NCBI RefSeq assembly: GCF_001598295.1
Contig: NZ_BCYR01000005.1
Coordinates: 248,001 to 312,000, forward strand
DNA length: 64,000 nt
Source of the DNA: Klebsiella ornithinolytica NBRC 105727 = ATCC 31898
GTDB lineage: Bacteria; Pseudomonadota; Gammaproteobacteria; Enterobacterales; Enterobacteriaceae
Direction: 5' to 3'
Below the pieces are notes generated by a model. That model saw only the letters and a list, made by a program, of their open reading frames with translations, did not search any database and was not told the DNA's origin. Below, in pieces: positions 1 to 10,968 of this stretch; positions within the stretch are counted from its first letter, which is position 1; each line of letters starts with the position of its first letter. The position numbers were made by a program, and so were the translations under genes.

Positions 1-165
1 TTGCACCGCTCATATACAGAAAGCAGAAAATCTTTAGAGACTGACATCACCCCCCCTATTTATAAACATGTTATGTCCAGTTTAGATAATTCTATACCAC
101 TGCCGCTTAATGTCACATTAAAAGTTCAGTGTCTTCAACATACTATACATAAGAAAGCTAGTTAA

Positions 166-198
166 CCACCTGCAAACTTCACAAACAGTTCGCAGGTG
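166..198. repeat. Inverted repeat at the 3' side of the recombinase gene
   Basis: CACCTGC at 167-173 pairs with GCAGGTG at 192-198 around an 18-base loop, just past the natural end of the recombinase reading frame (206). There is no T-run, so it is a poor intrinsic terminator. It could be a recombination-related site or a decayed terminator. The remaining bases 1-165 are AT-rich and show no convincing gene. Confidence 0.35.
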
Positions 199-205
199 AG
201 CCTCT

Positions 206-754
206 TTATTGGGCAGGAAAATATTTATAAATAGTCTTTACCCCTACTCCGATGACATCTGCTATCTGCTGCCGGTTTGCTCCCGTATCCAGCATTCTGC
301 GGCATCGCTCAATGACTTTTGGGGTCATGACCCGTCAGCGGCCGCCGACTCTCCCCTGCTCCCTCGCCGCAACTAAGCCGGCACGGGTACGCTCGACGAT
401 CAGCTCTCGTTCCATCTCTGCTAGGGCGCTCATGACGTGAAAGAAGAAGCGGTCGGCTGCCGTACTGGTATCGATGCTATCGGTCAGGCTTCGAAAGTTC
501 ACCCCACGCGCCTGCAGCTCTGACACCAACGTGATTAAATCCCGCACGCTGCGCCCCAGCCGATCCAGTTTCCAGACCACCAGCACATCACCCGGGCGGA
601 GTCGCCGCAGCGCGCGCTTTAATCCCGGGCGCCGGGCATTCTTCCCGCTCGCTGTATCTTCGAAAATCAGCTCACATTCTGAGCGAATCAGTGCGTTTTT
701 CTGTAAATCGAGGTTCTGATCCCCGGTGGACACCCGTGCATAACCAATCAGCAT
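206..754 (-). pseudogene. Serine recombinase (Pin/Hin-type DNA invertase), interrupted by a stop codon
   Basis: The product matches small serine recombinases that invert or resolve DNA, often to switch phage tail fibres. The N-terminus MLIGYARVSTGDQNLDLQ has the catalytic Ser in ARVS, and the E-helix region (ALAEMERELIVERTRAGL) is present. The frame stops at TGA 335-337 after GRVGGR. Reading through that TGA, the same frame continues to TAA at 206-208 and encodes a Hin-like C-terminal helix-turn-helix, including QQIADVIGVGVKTIYKYF. The natural protein is therefore about 182 residues, split by a nonsense codon (probably an Arg codon changed to TGA). The truncated form would lack DNA binding. 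Start chosen at 754; an ATG at 766 is also in frame. It diverges from the tail gene, a usual phage arrangement. Confidence 0.8.
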
Positions 755-843
755 AACGTAACCCATTGAAATAGTTGATTGTAAAAAACTCCTGCCTTTC
801 GCACAAACCCTCGTTTAGGCGAAATGACTTTTGGAGCAAAAAC

Positions 844-3309
844 ATGGCAGCAGATGAACTGAATCCGCCGCTGGGAACAACCACGCCTGAAATTTTCCTG
901 GATAACGTTAAACGGGCCGATCGGCTGGTGAACGGGCCAGAGGCGACGGTCGATGACCGAGGAGGGAAACCGCTGGAAACCTGGCGCCAGATGATGGCGA
1001 AAAACGATGAGGTCAGGCAGAACCTTATCCCGCTCAGCAAGCAATACCAGACGCTGGCGGCGGCGCAGGCGGATATCGCGAATATACCGGTGGGGTCGAC
1101 CACGTATTACCGCAGCCCGGAAGACAGTGCGCTCGCAGTTAAGGTTATCAATAACGCCGGAACGCTACAGCCAACCGGCCGAAAAATGCCCTCCCAGCAG
1201 ACCGTGGATGCCATTTTCAGGGCAGTTTTCGGCGGTCTTAATGTGTTGTTTGATCCGCTCTGCGAATTGCTTCTTCTTTACCCTTCGCTCGGTGGGAAAA
1301 CACATATTCCTCTGGGGTCAATCACAGCAGCGGCGAACACAAATTCAAGGATGGGGTTCCCGGCCATTGTGGCGGGGGGGTGGCAGCGAGAACGGCATGG
1401 CTTGCTGATTGCGGTTTGAAGGAGGGAGATGTAATCAGTACGCGGGTTACTGCATGGTATGGCAACGTAGGCGGTCGCGTGGCTTATGTTTTCAGGGATG
1501 CCTCTGGTACACAGATTGGCACACAGGGATTGCAATATGCCACTGCGACGGGCGTGAACAGTTTTACAAACACGTTGTCTATTCCCGCCGGGGCAGTCAG
1601 GTTAGATATCCGGGTGGAAAATACGGCTAATGCTGGACTGGTTGAGCTGTCCGCGGTGTTCGTAATTACTGCAAGCTCCTCCGCTAACCTGGTCGTTCCT
1701 GGCCGTCCTCTTTCTCCTTATCCCGTCCCTCTCAGCACGGGAGCGGTTTCGACCGATGCGATACAGAAAAAAGCGGTGACAGTAGAAAAAGCTGCCTTTT
1801 TTGTTCCGGGTGTAAATCTGTTCGATAAAGCAGCGGTGACCGCGGGCTATTACGTAAACTCTACAACCGGAAATCTCATTGCTAACGTCTCGTATTCCGC
1901 ATCTGATTTTATTCCGGTAGTGGCGGGTAATCAGTATACGCAGAGCTATTCCCACCAGACTGCGTACTATGATTCTAATAAAACCTACATTAAGGGCACG
2001 GCAGCGCAGGGTATACCAACAACCGCACGAACCCTGACAATTCCGGAAGGCGCTGCTTATATCAGGATGTCAGTTGCTAACTCGGTTATAGATACGATGC
2101 AGTTCGAAAAGGGTGGCGAGGCAACGCCCCATCAGCCGTACGCTCTCCAGCTAGACCCGTCGCTGCTCCCGGCGACCCAGATCGACACCGTATCGGATTA
2201 CGTTGAGCGCGCGTATCAAATCCGTGTTGGTCGCATGAAGCTAAGCCAGCTGGAATCAGGAGCATCAACCATTCTAACCGTCGGTATCTTTGGCGACTCC
2301 TGGCCAACACAGCCAAACCGGTTTTCACAGCCATTAGCGAAGGCGTTGAGAGCAAAGTATGGCGCTGGATCGGGGGTTGGATGGACGTCGCTTGGAAGAC
2401 ATGCCACCTCAGAAAGCATAATCAACGCTAACGTGTTTTCTCCTGGCAGTTCGGACGTATTGAAAACGTTGTTCACCTGGACTGGTAACTGGTTATTCAG
2501 TTACAGCGGGACTAAAAACCCCACGAACTCCAGCCCTGATACTGCCGTAGTTACGTCCTCTACACCAGGGGATGCGTTGAAGGCCACGGTACCTGGCACT
2601 TCAGACGGCGGTTGGTCAACCTGCCGTCTGGGTTACGTGGGTACGGCTGACGGCGTTATTCGGTATAACTGGGACGGTGGTGCGTGGACGACGCTCAACG
2701 TACAGGGTAGTGAGTTGCTGTTTACCAATATCAACCCGCCTTCAGTGGTGAACGCGTCGAACGTGCTGAACATCGAAGTTGTATCCGGAACGGTTTCATT
2801 GTGTGGACTTAACTGCCTGGCTACCGGCGCAGGCGTTCGTGTCCACAAATTAGGCGCCTCGGGCTCCAGCCTAGCGAGCTGGCTGAGTATGGACTCTGTG
2901 GCATTCGCCGCCGCACTAACCGAGTTAGCTCTTGATACCGTCATTATCCTCACCGGAACAAACGATCAGCGTATCACCGGCGGAGCATCAACATTTGAAG
3001 CAAACCTGCGGTCGTTTATTGCCCGTATCCGTGCGACGTTGCCTGGTTCTGACATTCTGTTTGTTATGCCATGTGAGAATGAGCGAACGGATAACCCTGT
3101 TTCAATGGTGGCAATGGCGAAGCGGGCCAAAAAAGTGGCTGCTGAACTGCGCATTTATCAATCTGCAGAACATTTTTGGAGAAAATCCGGCAGATTATGC
3201 TTATGGCTCGATTCACTCCTGGTTTGCCGAGGATGGCATCCACCCGGATCCAGCAACAGGTGGTTATCTAATCAAAGATGCTGTTTTTCGTGCTTTAACA
3301 AACAGGTAA
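844..3309 (+). pseudogene. Prophage tail fibre/tailspike-like protein with SGNH (GDSL) hydrolase domain, two frame breaks
   Basis: The N-terminal part (MAADELNPPLGTTTPEIFL, then a Trp-Arg-Gln-Met-Met region) resembles the virion-anchoring end of Klebsiella phage tail proteins. The middle is beta-rich. The C-terminal third is an SGNH hydrolase: GIFGDSW near 2286 (catalytic Ser), LTGTND near 2950 and DGIHPDP near 3233 (Asp/His). Such domains in [13 protein letters not shown] deacetylate capsule or O-antigen; that role is inference. Frame 1 runs from 844 into a G7 tract (1374-1380); the next part is in the frame starting at 1380, and one extra G would restore continuity. A second shift at about 3143-3151 returns to the original frame and gives the natural end at 3309. 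So the two shifts compensate, but the stretch between them is out of frame. Start at 844 has GGAGC upstream. Confidence 0.75.
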
Positions 3310-3317
3310 AAAAAAGC

Positions 3318-3336
3318 CCCCGGAGGCACACCGGGG
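3318..3336. other. Hairpin just after the tail gene
   Basis: CCCCGG (3318-3323) pairs with CCGGGG (3331-3336) nine bases after the tail gene stop. An A-run precedes it on the plus strand, so the T-run lies on the minus strand. It would stop transcription coming leftwards from icd better than tail gene transcription. Confidence 0.45.
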
Positions 3337-3339
3337 AAA

Positions 3340-3695
3340 AAATACTAAATGACATTATTGCTGTGTGCGTCTTTGCGCACAGTCCATACTCTAAGAAAAC
3401 TCCTGGTGTTTCCAGATGTTTCTGGTCTGAACAGTTCAGCCGGGCGTGCATGGGATGTATTGGAAAAATTTCTTAACCCGATATTGTCCTCTTTTCCCTG
3501 CCTGAAAATCGGATCATCCATGATGAGGATACCGGGAACAAGGTATAGATACTCAGAAATTATTGGGGTACAAATCCAAAAAAATGACGGATAAATACAA
3601 CGATAACCGGGGTAAAGACTGGCTCGTTGTAGGTCAAAAAACCGTATGATTTTCAGCCAGTTTCGGGGAGGATTTTGGGGAAAGTTTTTGAACGA
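3340..3695. other. Prophage/icd junction without convincing genes
   Basis: About 355 bases with no ORF that looks like a protein; the only frame of any length (3349-3594) has no family resemblance, no ribosome site and low-complexity composition. Because phages such as e14 integrate in the 3' end of icd, and a phage gene set abuts the icd terminator here, this stretch probably holds an attachment-site remnant. No integrase is visible in the window and I could not identify a core repeat. Confidence 0.4.
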
Positions 3696-3698
3696 TCG

Positions 3699-3723
3699 TA
3701 AAAAAGGGAGCCACCAGGCTCCC
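3699..3723 (-). terminator. icd terminator
   Basis: Stem GGGAGCC (3706-3712) and GGCTCCC (3717-3723) with loop ACCA. On the minus strand it is followed by a T-run (A-run at 3700-3705 on the plus strand), placed 26 bases past the icd stop. Confidence 0.85.
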
Positions 3724-3749
3724 TTCTGTCTTTAATCAGCGATGGCTGA

Positions 3750-5000
3750 TTACATGTTCGCGATGATCGCGTCGCCAAACTCGCTACATTTCAGCAGTTT
3801 AGCGCCTTCCATCAGACGTTCAAAGTCATAGGTCACGGTCTTAGCGGCGATAGCGCCTTCGGTGCCTTTAACAATCAGGTCTGCGGCTTCGAACCACTGC
3901 ATATGGCGCAGCATCATCTCAGCGGACAGAATGATAGAACCCGGGTTCACCTTATCCTGACCAGCATATTTCGGTGCTGTGCCGTGGGTCGCTTCGAACA
4001 GCGCGCATTCGTCACCGATGTTCGCGCCCGGTGCGATACCGATACCGCCAACCTGCGCTGCCAGAGCATCGGAGATGTAGTCGCCGTTCAGGTTCATACA
4101 GGCAATGACGTCATACTCCGCCGGACGCAGCAGGATCTGCTGCAGGAAAGCATCGGCGATCACGTCTTTGATAATGATCTCTTTACCGGTATTCGGGTTT
4201 TTAACCTTCTGCCACGGGCCGCCGTCAATCAGCTCGCCACCGAACTCTTCGCGGATCAGCTGGTAGCCCCAGTCTTTAAACGCGCCTTCGGTGAACTTCA
4301 TGATGTTGCCTTTGTGTACCAGGGTCAGCGAATCGCGATCGTTGGTGATAGCGTATTCCATCGCCGCGCGAACCAGGCGCTTGGTGCCTTCTTCAGAGCA
4401 CGGCTTGATACCGATACCGCAATGTTCCGGGAAGCGAATTTTCTTCACGCCCATCTCATCGCGCAGGAATTTGATCACTTTTTCTGCTTCAGCAGAGTCC
4501 GCTTTCCACTCGATGCCCGCATAGATGTCTTCGGAGTTTTCACGGAAGATAACCATGTCGGTCAGCTCAGGGTGTTTAACCGGGCTCGGAGTACCCTGGT
4601 AGTAACGAACCGGGCGCAGGCAGACGTAGAGGTCCAGCTCCTGGCGCAGCGCTACGTTCAGAGAACGAATACCGCCGCCAACTGGCGTCGTCAGAGGGCC
4701 TTTGATAGCAACACGATAGTCACGAATCAGATCAAGAGTTTCGGCAGGCAGCCAGACGTCCTGGCCATACACCTGGGTCGATTTTTCGCCGGTGTAAATT
4801 TCCATCCAGGAAATTTTACGCTCGCCTTTATAGGCTTTCTCAACGGCGGCATCCACCACTTTCAGCATCGCCGGAGTCACGTCAACACCGATACCATCAC
4901 CCTCGATAAACGGGATGATCGGGTTGTTAGGGACATTCAGTTTGCCATCTTGCAGGGTGATTTTTTGACCTTCCGCCGGAACTACTACTTTGCTTTCCAT
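3750..5000 (-). CDS. icd: Isocitrate dehydrogenase, NADP-dependent
   Basis: Oxidises isocitrate to 2-oxoglutarate and CO2 with NADP+ in the TCA cycle. The 416-residue length equals the E. coli enzyme and the sequence is near-identical throughout. The substrate loop [15 protein letters not shown] contains the Ser that the AceK kinase/phosphatase modifies at the glyoxylate branch point. The isopropylmalate/isocitrate dehydrogenase signature [21 protein letters not shown] is present at about 300-320. Start has GGAGAGG upstream. The C-terminus ([13 protein letters not shown]) is intact, so if a phage integrated here it restored the reading frame, as e14 does. Monocistronic, with its own terminator. 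Confidence 0.98.
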   Translation of the reverse strand: MESKVVVPAEGQKITLQDGKLNVPNNPIIPFIEGDGIGVDVTPAMLKVVDAAVEKAYKGERKISWMEIYTGEKSTQVYGQDVWLPAETLDLIRDYRVAIKGPLTTPVGGGIRSLNVALRQELDLYVCLRPVRYYQGTPSPVKHPELTDMVIFRENSEDIYAGIEWKADSAEAEKVIKFLRDEMGVKKIRFPEHCGIGIKPCSEEGTKRLVRAAMEYAITNDRDSLTLVHKGNIMKFTEGAFKDWGYQLIREEFGGELIDGGPWQKVKNPNTGKEIIIKDVIADAFLQQILLRPAEYDVIACMNLNGDYISDALAAQVGGIGIAPGANIGDECALFEATHGTAPKYAGQDKVNPGSIILSAEMMLRHMQWFEAADLIVKGTEGAIAAKTVTYDFERLMEGAKLLKCSEFGDAIIANM

Positions 5001-5233
5001 TAACCTCTCCTTCGAGCGCTTCTGGTTCTGCTCTTCCTTTTCACACTAACCGAGCGTTGGCTTTATCCGCCCACTCCGCCACCGGGTCATCCCGCTAACC
5101 GGAGATTCGCGTCCGTGCCGCCTTCTAGTAGCGCGAATCAGTTTGAGCAATATTTTTGTTAAAAAATTGTGATGAGCATGTCAATACTACCTGAATGTTT
5201 GCGTCCATGAAAGGCATTCGTAATTAGGCTATA

Positions 5234-5884
5234 ATGCGGCAATTGTCAGGACCTGAAAATACCATGCAGAAAACTTCATTTAGAAAACATCGCGTTGAGC
5301 GATTCAGCTCACAACAAGTCGCCAGACAACGCAAAGAACACGCGCCAAAACGCGTGATCTTGTTCAATAAACCCTACGATGTGTTGCCGCAGTTTACGGA
5401 CGAAGCCGGGCGCAGCACGCTGAAAGATTTTATTTCCGTCTCCGGGGTCTACGCCGCGGGTCGTCTTGACCGCGATAGCGAAGGCTTGCTGGTGCTGACC
5501 AACGATGGCGCGCTGCAGGCTACGCTGACTCAACCCGGCAAGCGCACCGGTAAAATTTACTACGTTCAGGTTGAAGGCCTGCCAACAGAAGATGCGCTGG
5601 CCTCGCTGCGCGCCGGCATCACGCTCAACGATGGTCCTACCCTGCCCGCAGGTATTGAGCGGGTCGCTGAACCGGACTGGCTGTGGCCGCGCAACCCGCC
5701 TATCCGCGAACGCAAATCCATACCCACCAGCTGGCTGAAAATCACCCTTTATGAAGGACGCAACCGCCAGGTGCGACGCATGACCGCTCACGTAGGTTAC
5801 CCCACGCTGCGGCTTATTCGTTACGCCATGGGCGGCTATACTCTCGACGGACTGGCCAACGGCGAGTGGCGCCAGGTCGGCTAA
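5234..5884 (+). CDS. rluE: 23S rRNA pseudouridine(2457) synthase
   Basis: Isomerises U2457 of 23S rRNA to pseudouridine. The 216-residue protein has the RsuA/RluE-type core: [12 protein letters not shown], then the catalytic Asp motif [18 protein letters not shown] and the C-terminal [14 protein letters not shown]. The start at 5234 (MRQLSG) corresponds to the E. coli start; a second in-frame ATG at 5264 is possible. It diverges from icd, and nudJ follows after a 20-base gap, so the two are probably cotranscribed. Confidence 0.95.
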   Translation: MRQLSGPENTMQKTSFRKHRVERFSSQQVARQRKEHAPKRVILFNKPYDVLPQFTDEAGRSTLKDFISVSGVYAAGRLDRDSEGLLVLTNDGALQATLTQPGKRTGKIYYVQVEGLPTEDALASLRAGITLNDGPTLPAGIERVAEPDWLWPRNPPIRERKSIPTSWLKITLYEGRNRQVRRMTAHVGYPTLRLIRYAMGGYTLDGLANGEWRQVG

Positions 5885-5904
5885 TCACACAAGGAACGGG
5901 AAGT

Positions 5905-6363
5905 ATGTTTAAACCGCACGTCACCGTCGCCTGCGTCGTACACGCGAAAGACAAATTTCTGATCGTTGAGGAAACCATCAACGGCAAAGCGCTGTGGAAT
6001 CAGCCGGCAGGACACCTCGAAGCAGATGAAACGCTGGTGCAGGCCGCCGAACGAGAGCTGTGGGAAGAGACCGGCATTCGCGCCACGCCACAGCATTTTA
6101 TCCGCATGCATCAGTGGATTGCGCCGGACAATACGCCGTTTTTACGCTTCCTGTTCGCCATCGAACTTAACGATACGTGCGCCACACAGCCGCATGACAG
6201 CGATATCGACCGCTGCCTGTGGCTGAGTGCGCAAGAGATTCTGACGGCATCAAATCTGCGCTCTCAGCTGGTTGCCGAAAGCATCCGCAGCTATCAACAG
6301 GACCCGCGCTATCCGCTGTCATTAATTGGTGCCTTTAACTGGCCGCTCCTGGGGGGTGCCTGA
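5905..6363 (+). CDS. nudJ: Phosphatase NudJ (Nudix hydrolase, HMP-PP/thiamine-PP and nucleotide hydrolase)
   Basis: Nudix enzyme known in E. coli to hydrolyse nucleoside di/triphosphates, thiamine pyrophosphate and its precursor HMP-PP. The full Nudix box is visible ([20 protein letters not shown] plus TGI at about residues 37-59). Start at 5905 is set by AAGGAACGGG seven bases upstream and gives the family's usual 150-residue length (152 here). Lies in the rluE-nudJ-mnmA run. Confidence 0.95.
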   Translation: MFKPHVTVACVVHAKDKFLIVEETINGKALWNQPAGHLEADETLVQAAERELWEETGIRATPQHFIRMHQWIAPDNTPFLRFLFAIELNDTCATQPHDSDIDRCLWLSAQEILTASNLRSQLVAESIRSYQQDPRYPLSLIGAFNWPLLGGA

Positions 6364-6419
6364 GCCGCTCGTGCGTGCTAGAATATGCCGCCTTGAAGTT
6401 CAATGTGGTGAATATTCCA

Positions 6420-7526
6420 ATGTCAGAAAGCCAAAAAAAAGTGATCGTCGGCATGTCCGGCGGCGTCGACTCCTCTGTTTCTGCCTGGTTGCTGCTTCAG
6501 CAAGGTTATAAGGTAGAAGGCCTGTTCATGAAGAACTGGGAGGAAGACGATGGTGAGGAATACTGCACCGCCGCTGCCGACCTCGCCGACGCGCAAGCCG
6601 TCTGCGATAAGCTCGGGATTGAGCTTCATACCGTTAACTTTGCCGCAGAGTACTGGGACAACGTGTTTGAACTGTTCCTGGCCGAATACAAAGCCGGGCG
6701 CACGCCGAACCCGGACATTCTGTGCAACAAAGAAATCAAATTTAAAGCCTTCCTGGAGTTCGCCGCAGAAGATCTGGGCGCCGACTATATTGCGACCGGT
6801 CACTACGTGCGCCGTGCCGATGTCAACGGTAAAAGCCAGCTGCTGCGCGGCCTGGACGGCAACAAAGATCAGAGCTACTTCCTGTACACCCTCAGCCATG
6901 AGCAGATTGCCCAGAGCCTGTTCCCGGTTGGCGAGCTGGAAAAGCCGCAGGTGCGCAAGATCGCGGAAGATCTCGACCTGATCACCGCGAAGAAAAAAGA
7001 CTCTACCGGGATCTGCTTTATCGGTGAACGTAAATTCCGCGAGTTCCTCGGGCGCTACCTTCCTGCTCAGCCGGGCAAAATCGTCACCGTTGACGGCGAC
7101 GAAATCGGTGAGCATCAGGGTCTGATGTACCATACCCTTGGCCAGCGTAAAGGCCTCGGCATCGGCGGCACCAAAGAAGGCAGCGAAGACCCGTGGTACG
7201 TGGTTGATAAAGACGTCGAAAACAATATTCTGGTCGTAGCTCAAGGCCACGACCACCCGCGTCTGATGTCCAGGGGCCTGATTGCCCAACAGCTGCACTG
7301 GGTCGATCGCGAACCGGTTACAGGCACTCTGCGCTGCACGGTGAAGACCCGCTATCGCCAGACCGATATCCCGTGCACCGTGAACGCGCTGGATAACGAG
7401 CGCATCGAAGTGCTGTTTGACGAACCGGTTGCGGCGGTGACGCCGGGCCAGTCGGCGGTCTTCTATCTTGGCGAAGTGTGCCTCGGCGGCGGCGTGATCG
7501 AGCAGCGTCTGCCGCTGCAGTCCTGA
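6420..7526 (+). CDS. mnmA: tRNA-specific 2-thiouridylase MnmA
   Basis: Transfers sulfur (via TusE) to U34 of Lys, Glu and Gln tRNAs to form s2U. PP-loop ATP-binding motif GMSGGVDSS sits at residues 12-20; the two catalytic cysteines are in DILCNKE (about 102) and [12 protein letters not shown] (about 199). 368 residues, same as E. coli. Start 6420 is used because it gives the exact family N-terminus; an in-frame ATG at 6375 would overlap only leader sequence. Follows nudJ by 56 bases. Confidence 0.97.
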   Translation: MSESQKKVIVGMSGGVDSSVSAWLLLQQGYKVEGLFMKNWEEDDGEEYCTAAADLADAQAVCDKLGIELHTVNFAAEYWDNVFELFLAEYKAGRTPNPDILCNKEIKFKAFLEFAAEDLGADYIATGHYVRRADVNGKSQLLRGLDGNKDQSYFLYTLSHEQIAQSLFPVGELEKPQVRKIAEDLDLITAKKKDSTGICFIGERKFREFLGRYLPAQPGKIVTVDGDEIGEHQGLMYHTLGQRKGLGIGGTKEGSEDPWYVVDKDVENNILVVAQGHDHPRLMSRGLIAQQLHWVDREPVTGTLRCTVKTRYRQTDIPCTVNALDNERIEVLFDEPVAAVTPGQSAVFYLGEVCLGGGVIEQRLPLQS

Positions 7527-7585
7527 CAGACAGTTTTTACCGCCGGTGAGACAAAACCCTCCCCGACGGTTTACAAGGAGTAGGT

Positions 7586-8227
7586 GTGGCGAAGAATTAT
7601 TATGACATCACGTTGGCGCTGGCGGGCATCTGCCAGGCCGCCCGTCTGGTTCAGCAGCTGGCGCACCAGGGCCATTGCGACAGCGATGCCCTGCACGTTT
7701 CGCTGAACAGCATCATCGATCTCAACCCGGATTCAACGCTGGCGGTGTTCGGTGGTAGTGAAGCCAATCTTCGCCTCGGGCTGGAAACGCTGCTTGGCGT
7801 GCTCAACAGCGGCAGTCGCCAGGGCCTCAATGCCGAGCTGACCCGCTACACGTTAAGCCTGATGGTGCTCGAGCGTAAGCTTGACGGCAGCAAAGGGGCG
7901 ATGGATACCCTTGGCAACCGCATCGCCGGTCTGCGCCGTCAGCTGGAACATTTCGACCTGCAGTCTGAAACGCTGCTCAGCGCCATGGCGGGCATCTATG
8001 TTGACGTCATCAGTCCACTTGGTCCGCGTATTCAGGTGACCGGCTCACCGGCCGTGTTGCAAAGCCCGCAGGTTCAGGCCAAGGTCCGCGCCTCCCTGCT
8101 GGCAGGCATTCGTGCCGCCGTGCTCTGGCATCAGGTGGGCGGCGGGCGCATGCAGCTCATGTTTTCTCGTAATCGTCTGGTTAACCAGGCAAAACAAATT
8201 CTTGCTCATTTAACCCCGGAGTTGTGA
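7586..8227 (+). CDS. hflD: High-frequency lysogenization protein HflD
   Basis: Peripheral inner-membrane protein that in E. coli binds lambda CII and affects lysogeny; its cellular job is unclear. 213 residues, all helical in character, with the typical start [20 protein letters not shown] from a GTG codon with AAGGAG upstream. Sits between mnmA and purB with only 3 bases to purB, the conserved enterobacterial arrangement. Confidence 0.95.
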   Translation: MAKNYYDITLALAGICQAARLVQQLAHQGHCDSDALHVSLNSIIDLNPDSTLAVFGGSEANLRLGLETLLGVLNSGSRQGLNAELTRYTLSLMVLERKLDGSKGAMDTLGNRIAGLRRQLEHFDLQSETLLSAMAGIYVDVISPLGPRIQVTGSPAVLQSPQVQAKVRASLLAGIRAAVLWHQVGGGRMQLMFSRNRLVNQAKQILAHLTPEL

Positions 8228-9601
<1,374 letters not shown>

Positions 9602-9659
9602 TCGCCTGGTCTCGCCTTCCTGCGGGAATCGGCGAAGAGTGAGTGAATGCAGAGAAACA

Positions 9660-9693
9660 GATGGCCGGGAATTATTCCGGCCATCAATTTGTC
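9660..9693 (+). terminator. purB terminator
   Basis: Stem GATGGCCGG (9660-9668) with CCGGCCATC (9677-9685), loop of 8, followed by a weak T-tract (AATTTGTC). Confidence 0.7.
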
Positions 9694-10293
9694 ATGACGT
9701 CGTCAGGGCGATAAATCCCCCCGTCACCCGCCTGAGTTTGCTTTTTTCGTCACATCCTCCATCGTCGCGCCGCTTTCCATTTCATCGTCTCTTAACCCAG
9801 CCTGAGTTTCCCCCTCTCCTTCACCTGCGCGCTGCTGAGAGCTCCGTCGTCATCGCTGATACGATGCGGATTTTTTGTAGTTGCTCTTTGTCGGCCGTTT
9901 CTGGCGGGATTTTCAGCCAAAGCTGAAGAAAAGAAAACTAAGATTAAACATGTTGTTAGCATCAGGAAGCCGGTTCCAACCCACTCAGTCTCATCCCTGA
10001 ACGCTCTGCGCCGGGATACTCTTCCCGGGCAGCCCCACCATTTTATCCACACAATGTTCGTCGGGCTGGCAACAGGAGGATAAACTTGCCAATATATGCC
10101 CACGATATGCCCCTTCTCTTGCCGGATGTATATCGGGCGCTGGCGCTACCGCCCTCTCTCTACCGGCGTGGCAGGCCAGAAAGCAGAACGGCTGGCGAAG
10201 TTACATCGCAAGCCTTTCATTTACAGCCGTTTAAATTCAGTATATCTATTCAGCGCTACACTATTCGAAACCAAAATAAACGGGAGAAAAGGC
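9694..10293. other. Long purB-phoP intergenic region
   Basis: About 600 bases between the purB terminator and phoP, longer than in E. coli as I recall it. Short frames exist on both strands (for example 9639-9926 plus and 9792-10103 minus) but none has a convincing ribosome site or family resemblance. Near the 3' end, CATTTA (10218-10223) and CGTTTA (10228-10233) look like weak PhoP-box half-sites ((T/G)GTTTA repeats) but their 10-base period is off the usual 11, so autoregulation through them is only possible. Confidence 0.4.
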
Positions 10294-10968
10294 ATGCGCG
10301 TACTCGTCGTTGAGGATAACGCTTTACTGCGCCATCACCTGAAAGTTCAGCTCCAGGAATTAGGCCATCAGGTGGACGCAGCAGAAGATGCAAAGGAAGC
10401 CGATTACTATCTGGGTGAGCACGTGCCGGATATCGCCATTGTCGATCTGGGTCTGCCCGATGAAGACGGTCTTTCACTGATTCGCCGCTGGCGCAGTCAT
10501 GACGTGTCGGTTCCGGTACTAGTGTTGACCGCCCGTGAAGGCTGGCAGGATAAAGTCGAGGTGCTGAGCGCCGGGGCGGACGACTACGTCACCAAACCGT
10601 TCCATATTGAAGAGGTCGCGGCGCGCATGCAGGCGCTACTGCGTCGCAACAGCGGCCTGGCGTCACAGGTTATTTCTCTGCCGCCTTTCCAGGTTGACCT
10701 GTCACGCCGCGAGCTATCGATTAACGAACAGCCCATCAAGCTGACCGCATTTGAATACACCATTATGGAAACGCTGATCCGTAACCGTGGCAAAGTCGTC
10801 AGCAAAGATTCGTTAATGCTCCAGCTCTACCCCGATGCTGAACTGCGCGAAAGTCACACCATCGACGTACTGATGGGACGGCTGCGGAAAAAAATTCAGA
10901 CTCAGCATCCGCATGACGTCATTACGACCGTGCGCGGCCAGGGCTATTTATTTGAACTACGCGAATGA
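10294..10968 (+). CDS. phoP: Response regulator PhoP
   Basis: OmpR-family regulator of the low-Mg2+, acid and antimicrobial-peptide response, including lipid A modification. Receiver domain at 1-115 has acidic pocket VVEDN, phospho-acceptor Asp in [13 protein letters not shown] (about residue 51) and Lys in VTKPFH (about 101). The C-terminal winged helix ends in [10 protein letters not shown]. Start 10294 follows GGGAGAAAAGGC; an open frame runs further upstream to 10096 but without family similarity. 224 residues. The stop overlaps the phoQ start by ATGA, giving translational coupling. Confidence 0.98.
   Translation: MRVLVVEDNALLRHHLKVQLQELGHQVDAAEDAKEADYYLGEHVPDIAIVDLGLPDEDGLSLIRRWRSHDVSVPVLVLTAREGWQDKVEVLSAGADDYVTKPFHIEEVAARMQALLRRNSGLASQVISLPPFQVDLSRRELSINEQPIKLTAFEYTIMETLIRNRGKVVSKDSLMLQLYPDAELRESHTIDVLMGRLRKKIQTQHPHDVITTVRGQGYLFELRE

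Noticed and set aside
3318-3336. Rho-independent terminator of the tail gene on the plus strand
   Set aside because: The base after the stem is an A-run; the T-run is on the other strand.
3349-3594. 81-codon frame between the tail gene and icd
   Set aside because: No ribosome site and no recognisable domain.
3903-5003. 366-residue open frame antisense to icd
   Set aside because: Shadow of a highly conserved, high-GC3 gene; no start signals.
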